Source of the DNA: Halalkalibacillus sediminis
GTDB taxonomy: Bacteria; Bacillota; Bacilli; Bacillales; Alkalibacillaceae
DNA: 64,000 nucleotides
Direction of reading: 5' to 3'
Assembly (NCBI RefSeq): GCF_002844535.1
Contig: NZ_PJNH01000001.1
Location: forward strand, 1 to 64,000
Shown: piece by piece, positions 59,507-64,000 of the stretch
Position numbering within the stretch: position 1 is the first letter of the stretch
Layout of the letters: every line of letters begins with the position of its first letter
Translations under genes and position numbers: made by a program
The notes under the pieces: model-generated
Databases searched by the model: none
Told to the model about the DNA's origin: nothing
Seen by the model: the letters and a program-made list of their open reading frames with translations, nothing else

Positions 59507-61090
59507 ATGATAGATAAAGGGAAAGAACGCCCGAAAGGTAGCCGAAGAAAGAAAGTTGTTATTATCGTTGCTATTGCATCAATTGCAATCATTGGTGTTG
59601 GGGCTTATGCATATAATCAAATATTTTTGAATCATCCACTGATTCAATATGCGGAAGCTGAAAGGAAAACAGTTGAGAAAATTAGTGGATTTACTGAGAA
59701 ATACCATCAGGAGGATCAAGAAATTAGCGATCGATTAAATCAAGAGAGGTCTCTTACACAATCATCCATCACAGCGGATTATTCTTTATCTAAGTCAACA
59801 GATGAACCGCTCAACCCGATGTTTTCTATTATCCAAGGATTTTTATCTTCAACTGAAATCAAACTAGATACATATATGAATCCTGATACATTGGAAAGTA
59901 CATACGACATGGAATTGTTAGTCCAAAGCAGTAGTTTACTAGAAGGTACCATGTTTCAATCTCGGGACGTGACAGCAGTCCAATCAGATATGCTTTTTGA
60001 CCGAGCTATTGGCATCAATAATAACCACCTGGGAGATTTTTTGCAGGATACGGGTGAACAAGTAACGATTGAAGAGATGCCGAATTTTGTTGAACTACAG
60101 CAACAATCGGTTTCAAACGCTGAAGCGAATGATCTGACTGAAGAGTATTTAGGATTTATCGGTAAAGAAATGAGTCAACAAGACGTAAATATAGAAGAGG
60201 ATGTAGAGTACGAAGGGAAATCTTATGGTCTTTTTACTCTAGAAATGAAAGAAGAAGAGGTTAAAGAATTACTTGATGATCTATTAGGGAAGATGAAGAA
60301 TGATGATCGCATCAATGCCCAGTTGAATCAGCCATTCATTGAAAATGATGAGAATCCTCTTGAAACATTGCAAGAAGAAATCAATCAATTGAGTTTTCCG
60401 GAAGGTTTTACTTATCGTGCTTATTACAATAATGAGCATGTCGCTCACCGGGAACTAATCGGCCTGGTTGAAGGAGAGGAAGATTCAGTAGAAATTTCAA
60501 TGACTGTTGATACTTTTTTTAACGATAAGGATCAATATGATTTAGAAGCCGAAATAAGTCTTAATACTTTAGAAGATGATATGTATTTTGTTATAAATTA
60601 TGATTCGATGGGTTCACCTGAGGCACATCATTATCATATTGATCGAAGAATCTCTGTTGGTTTTGAGGACTCAGTAGAATCAGGTGCATTGCAAATTGAT
60701 TGGAATACAACTTACCAAGATGAAATGTTTGAAACAGATTTTCTGATTCTTGCTGACACATCAGACCCTATGATGCCACAAATTGAAGGAACATTGGTTA
60801 AAGAATTTTCACTAGAAGCTAATGAGGCGGCGCAAAACTATCGTTTAAATGCTGGCTTCCAACGGACATCGGAGTTAGAACAAGGAGAAGCGAATCGTTC
60901 AGAATTTGGTGTGCGACTAGATCAAACAATACTATTCGGAGATGAACAGGAATATCCCACATTCAATGAGGAAGATGTATTGAAAATCGATGAATTGAGT
61001 CAAGAAGAGTTAGACAATTTGTGGAAGACTATAGAACAAAATGCTGATGATTATTATGATCAATTACTTGGGAATTTCCTTCCGTTTTAA
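59507..61090 (+). CDS. large membrane-anchored outside protein (DUF6583-like), role unknown
   Basis: 527 residues. A short basic N-terminus (KGSRRKK), one membrane segment (about 17-38) and a ~490-residue outside domain with mixed strands and long acidic helices (EEEVKELLDDLLGKMKNDDR). I think it belongs to the family named DUF6583 but cannot confirm. Good ACAGGAGGAAG before the ATG. It is followed within 56 bases by two ABC-2 permeases and an ATPase, so it may be the accessory or adaptor protein of that exporter. Confidence 0.7.
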   Translation: MIDKGKERPKGSRRKKVVIIVAIASIAIIGVGAYAYNQIFLNHPLIQYAEAERKTVEKISGFTEKYHQEDQEISDRLNQERSLTQSSITADYSLSKSTDEPLNPMFSIIQGFLSSTEIKLDTYMNPDTLESTYDMELLVQSSSLLEGTMFQSRDVTAVQSDMLFDRAIGINNNHLGDFLQDTGEQVTIEEMPNFVELQQQSVSNAEANDLTEEYLGFIGKEMSQQDVNIEEDVEYEGKSYGLFTLEMKEEEVKELLDDLLGKMKNDDRINAQLNQPFIENDENPLETLQEEINQLSFPEGFTYRAYYNNEHVAHRELIGLVEGEEDSVEISMTVDTFFNDKDQYDLEAEISLNTLEDDMYFVINYDSMGSPEAHHYHIDRRISVGFEDSVESGALQIDWNTTYQDEMFETDFLILADTSDPMMPQIEGTLVKEFSLEANEAAQNYRLNAGFQRTSELEQGEANRSEFGVRLDQTILFGDEQEYPTFNEEDVLKIDELSQEELDNLWKTIEQNADDYYDQLLGNFLPF

Positions 61091-61146
61091 GGGTTATAAG
61101 ATAAGAATGTATAAAATTTGATGTATTAATGAAAGGGGTAGGTCAG

Positions 61147-62334
61147 ATGATTTTTCATTTACTCTTAAACGAATGGAAAAGAGTGATGAAAAGACCTACT
61201 CTTTTTTTATTTGTATTTTTGTTCCCAGTCGCTGGCGTTTTAATTACTGCAGGTTTCATTTATACCGTAGCTAATGAAGAACTCGGTGAAGTGGAATTAT
61301 TAGTGATCGATGAGGATGATACACTAGAAACCCGTGCACTGATCAGCCAATTGGAAAATGATGAAACGTTGACTGGACAGGTTCGTTTTATAAAAACTGA
61401 AGAAGAGCTATCATCTGTCATGGATACCAGTTCTTCATATGCTGCGATTGTGAGAATTCCTAGTGGTTTTACAGATCAATTACGCAGCGGAGTGAATGAA
61501 GAAATCGATGTCTTCTTGAATGAATCAACTCCTTTTTCTTCACAGTTAGCCCAGACATTGTTGTCTAGTGGTGAAAATTATATTTCAGCTGCACAAGCAG
61601 GTGTAAATACAGTAAATAGATATTACATTCAGGAAATGGATTCATCTGAGCGATCCCAAGCCATACAACAAATGACCATATTTTTTACCATGTTTGCGTT
61701 AGATCGCAATCAGTTTTTTAACGTGGAACAACAATTCACATATATGAGCTGGAAACAGCAATTATTCATAAGCATAGGTTCACTTGTCTTGTTCTTAACC
61801 TATATATTTTTCGCATTTATTTATCGCCTTAAGCATGAAAATATCATGAACCAACGTTTTACTTTGTTAGGTGTTACTAGAGACAAACAATTTATCTACC
61901 GTACATTATTTCATATCACATTTTTACTTATCTTTGTGAGTAGCATTTTATTCCTGATTCCATCGAGCTTTTTACCATTTGTAGCTTTTGATTGGAAGGT
62001 TCTCATGCAGTGGGTCATGCTAGCCATAATGATTGGCACTCTATATTTAGTAAGTCATTCTTTATTGGAAAATATTGGGCTTTCTTACGTGTTTTTCTTG
62101 GCATCCTCCGTCATTTTATTACTTTTCAGCGGAGCAATTGTTCCTCCAGTTTATTTTCCTGATTCCATTGGGCCGGTGGACTTATCTGGTTTGCAAATGT
62201 TTTACCATTCCTTTCATTCTGTCTTTAAGGCTGAGGAAGCACCTTGGCTTTTATGGATTTCCACTATTGCAATAAGTTCTTTATTGCTATTGACTACCTT
62301 TCTTTTTGAGAAAAGAAAGGGGTTGATCCAATGA
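61147..62334 (+). CDS. ABC-2 type transporter permease, first subunit
   Basis: 395 residues. One N-terminal membrane helix (about 16-38), a large outside domain (about 40-200: LGEVELLVIDEDDTLETRAL) and five or six C-terminal helices, the layout of YhgE/ABC-2 exporters. AAAGGGG fits the ATG at 61147 better than the one at 61129. It overlaps the next permease by 4 bases. The pair and the ATPase encoded after them form one exporter; its cargo is unknown. Confidence 0.85.
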   Translation: MIFHLLLNEWKRVMKRPTLFLFVFLFPVAGVLITAGFIYTVANEELGEVELLVIDEDDTLETRALISQLENDETLTGQVRFIKTEEELSSVMDTSSSYAAIVRIPSGFTDQLRSGVNEEIDVFLNESTPFSSQLAQTLLSSGENYISAAQAGVNTVNRYYIQEMDSSERSQAIQQMTIFFTMFALDRNQFFNVEQQFTYMSWKQQLFISIGSLVLFLTYIFFAFIYRLKHENIMNQRFTLLGVTRDKQFIYRTLFHITFLLIFVSSILFLIPSSFLPFVAFDWKVLMQWVMLAIMIGTLYLVSHSLLENIGLSYVFFLASSVILLLFSGAIVPPVYFPDSIGPVDLSGLQMFYHSFHSVFKAEEAPWLLWISTIAISSLLLLTTFLFEKRKGLIQ

Positions 62335-63350
62335 TTATTTTAAAAGCAATGATGCGTAATAAATGGTTTCCAGTGATGGTAGTTTTGATTCCAATTATAA
62401 TAATTGGGATATTGTTCCCGCTTGTTCAATCAACTTCTAACCAGATAACAGTGCCTATTGCCATTGTAGATGAGAGTGATCAGTCAATCACTCAGGAGAT
62501 TGTTCAGGAACTGGAGTCAGATGGGCCATATTCTGTTGATGTATTGACTAATATGCCAGATGAAGCTTTTTATCAACGGGAGTATGAAGCGGTGTTTGTA
62601 TTTCCTCATAATATGCTTGGGAAAATTAAAAGGGGTCAGCACGAACAAATCGTTACGTGGTACCGCCATAGTGAGACGGGTGTTGATGCTCTTCTTAAGG
62701 AAAAATTAGCTGGAGAATTAATGAAGTTGGCTACTAGGGCCGAAGCTGCTTCTATTGTGCTTAATAGATCAGAGAGTGATCTAAATAGCGAAGAAGTATT
62801 TCAATATGGGCTTCGGTATTTAGAACCCGAGTTGATTTTTCAAATGAACTTCGAATCTTTTGAAGGTGGGAAAGAAAATCAAGAAGTTGAGGATGATCAT
62901 TCATATTCTCTGGTTCATTTGAGTGCTTGGATTTATATATGGATCCTCGTCGGATATTTCGGAAGTCACATGTTGCACTGGCAGCGTGAGAAAATCATTC
63001 AGCGTTTTCAAATTAGTTATTCTGGTAGAAATAGCATTCGTGCATTATGGTTTTATATGGTCAGTTCAATATCAATTATCCTTTATTTTTTTAGCTTATT
63101 TCTAAGTGATATCTCAGGTATATTTGATTTATCGATCGGCAGAGATATTAAATATATTTTTGCTCTCCCAATCTTGTCAGTATGCCTTTATCTATTTAGT
63201 TTAAACGTCTCTAAGAACAAGCAGTCATTGTTCGCTTTTGCCGTTGGTTATGGAGCCGCATCGACTGTAATGGTGTTGTTGATTCAACTGAACATCTTGG
63301 ATTTTGCGTGGTGGATGCTATTCTTCATACCTGTATGGTTATTAATCTAA
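62331..63350 (+). CDS. ABC-2 type transporter permease, second subunit
   Basis: 339 residues with the same layout: one N-terminal helix (about 13-32), an outside domain (35-200, VPIAIVDESDQSITQEIVQEL) and C-terminal helices. Paralogous in plan to the first permease, so the two may form a heterodimeric channel. ATGA overlap with the previous gene; 13 bases before the ATPase gene. Confidence 0.85.
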   Translation: MIILKAMMRNKWFPVMVVLIPIIIIGILFPLVQSTSNQITVPIAIVDESDQSITQEIVQELESDGPYSVDVLTNMPDEAFYQREYEAVFVFPHNMLGKIKRGQHEQIVTWYRHSETGVDALLKEKLAGELMKLATRAEAASIVLNRSESDLNSEEVFQYGLRYLEPELIFQMNFESFEGGKENQEVEDDHSYSLVHLSAWIYIWILVGYFGSHMLHWQREKIIQRFQISYSGRNSIRALWFYMVSSISIILYFFSLFLSDISGIFDLSIGRDIKYIFALPILSVCLYLFSLNVSKNKQSLFAFAVGYGAASTVMVLLIQLNILDFAWWMLFFIPVWLLI

Positions 63351-63363
63351 GGGGGATCAGCAA

Positions 63364-64000
63364 ATGATTGAACTCAATGGAATCAGCTATCGACAAAGGA
63401 ATAATATCATTTTGAATGCTGTATCATCATCGATTCATAATGGAGATTGTATAGCGATTTTTGGACCGAATGGTGCCGGTAAATCAACTCTTATTCAAAT
63501 CTTGGCTGGATTATTAAAAAGCTCGTCCGGGGAAATTAAATATGACTTTGAACGGAGCAATCAGGTTATTGGTTATGTTCCACAGAAAAATGCTTTATTT
63601 GAAAATTTGACAGTTAAAGATCACCTCAACTTCTTTTCTAAAATGGTTAAAGACAGCGACCCAAACTTTGTTGACGGGATGTATGATGCCCTGGATTTAA
63701 AAAGTCTCTTCAATCAGAAAGTATCAAAACTGAGTGGAGGACAAATGAAAAAGTTGAATTTAGCAGTAGGTATGATTCAGAAACCAGATATCGTATTTTT
63801 GGATGAAGCCTTTGTGGGAGTGGACTTAGCGGCTAAGTATGATATGTTGGATTGGCTAAAAAAAATGAACACCGAAGGAATGACGATTGTTTTTATCACT
63901 CATGATTGGGATACGATTAAATTTCTATCACGTAAAATGTGGGTTGTTGACGAAGGGAAATTAACCGCTGAGCTTTCCCCTGAACAATTTAAAAGTATGC
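63364..64000 (+). CDS. ABC transporter ATPase, cut by the window end
   Basis: The frame is open from ATG 63364 (AGGGGGAT upstream) to the right edge, 212 codons, with no stop, so the C-terminus is missing. Walker A FGPNGAGKST, Q-loop YVPQKNALFEN, signature LSGGQMKKLNLAVG and Walker B IVFLDEAFVGVD, with the switch His in FITHDWD. It energises the two permeases encoded before it. Only the end is missing; the ATPase core looks whole. Confidence 0.92.
   Translation, partial: MIELNGISYRQRNNIILNAVSSSIHNGDCIAIFGPNGAGKSTLIQILAGLLKSSSGEIKYDFERSNQVIGYVPQKNALFENLTVKDHLNFFSKMVKDSDPNFVDGMYDALDLKSLFNQKVSKLSGGQMKKLNLAVGMIQKPDIVFLDEAFVGVDLAAKYDMLDWLKKMNTEGMTIVFITHDWDTIKFLSRKMWVVDEGKLTAELSPEQFKSM

Overview
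The window is a piece of a low-GC, spore-forming Firmicute chromosome, most likely a Bacillaceae member. It carries Bacillus-type rRNA and tRNA genes, strong AGGAGG ribosome-binding sites, a GerA/GerB/GerC germinant-receptor operon, SigI/RsgI, BmrCD, YwbE, DUF4317 and OdhAB. Very acidic linkers and surfaces (OdhB, RsgI) hint at a halotolerant relative, which is inference only. No insertion sequence, prophage or CRISPR array was seen.

Layout. 1-1636: end of an rRNA operon (23S 3' end, 5S) followed by 13 tRNA genes and a terminator. 1788-5566: class I ribonucleotide reductase nrdAB behind two NrdR-like boxes and a cobalamin riboswitch with its own terminator. 5628-11600: an accessory-looking stretch starting at tRNA-Leu(CAA), with a metNIQ-type transporter, a degraded tRNA-Leu copy, an alpha/beta hydrolase, a DUF4328-like membrane protein and a membrane-anchored Lon-type (S16) protease domain. 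11723-19307: a DUF4317 protein, then a GntR-controlled cluster with a TRAP transporter, a creatininase-family amidase and an M20 amidohydrolase. 19374-31933: chemoreceptor, DUF421 protein, hydrolase, DNA glycosylase, AraC/GyrI regulator, YwbE, a peroxiredoxin, an MFS transporter, lipoproteins and an ABC-class ATPase. 31952-32182: eleven 21-bp tandem repeats. 32226-34446: queG, ogt and trmL. 34772-41726: a short PrkA-like kinase, odhAB and a VWA/YhbH-like protein. 41848-51000: nucleoside transporter, aldehyde dehydrogenase, MATE pump, MurG-like transferase and the gerABC operon. 51056-64000: DUF389 protein, bmrCD with a leader region, a trypsin-like protease, sigI-rsgI, and an exporter locus cut by the window end.

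The most striking observation is the peroxiredoxin at 25253-25876 (minus strand). Its peroxidatic cysteine codon is an in-frame TGA, both flanks are intact, and a short hairpin lies at SECIS-like spacing just downstream. This is best read as a selenocysteine peroxiredoxin, which would be annotated by default as two broken ORFs. Second is the dual NrdR plus coenzyme-B12 control of a B12-independent reductase, implying a class II enzyme elsewhere in the genome.

Several genes fit together. TrmL and QueG both act on wobble position 34, and tRNAs of the kinds they modify (Leu-CAA; Asn, Asp, His and Tyr with GUN anticodons) are encoded in the same window. A sigma-G-like promoter precedes gerABC and a sigma-D-like promoter precedes the chemoreceptor gene. 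All identifications come from reading the sequence and recalled family features; no database search was run.
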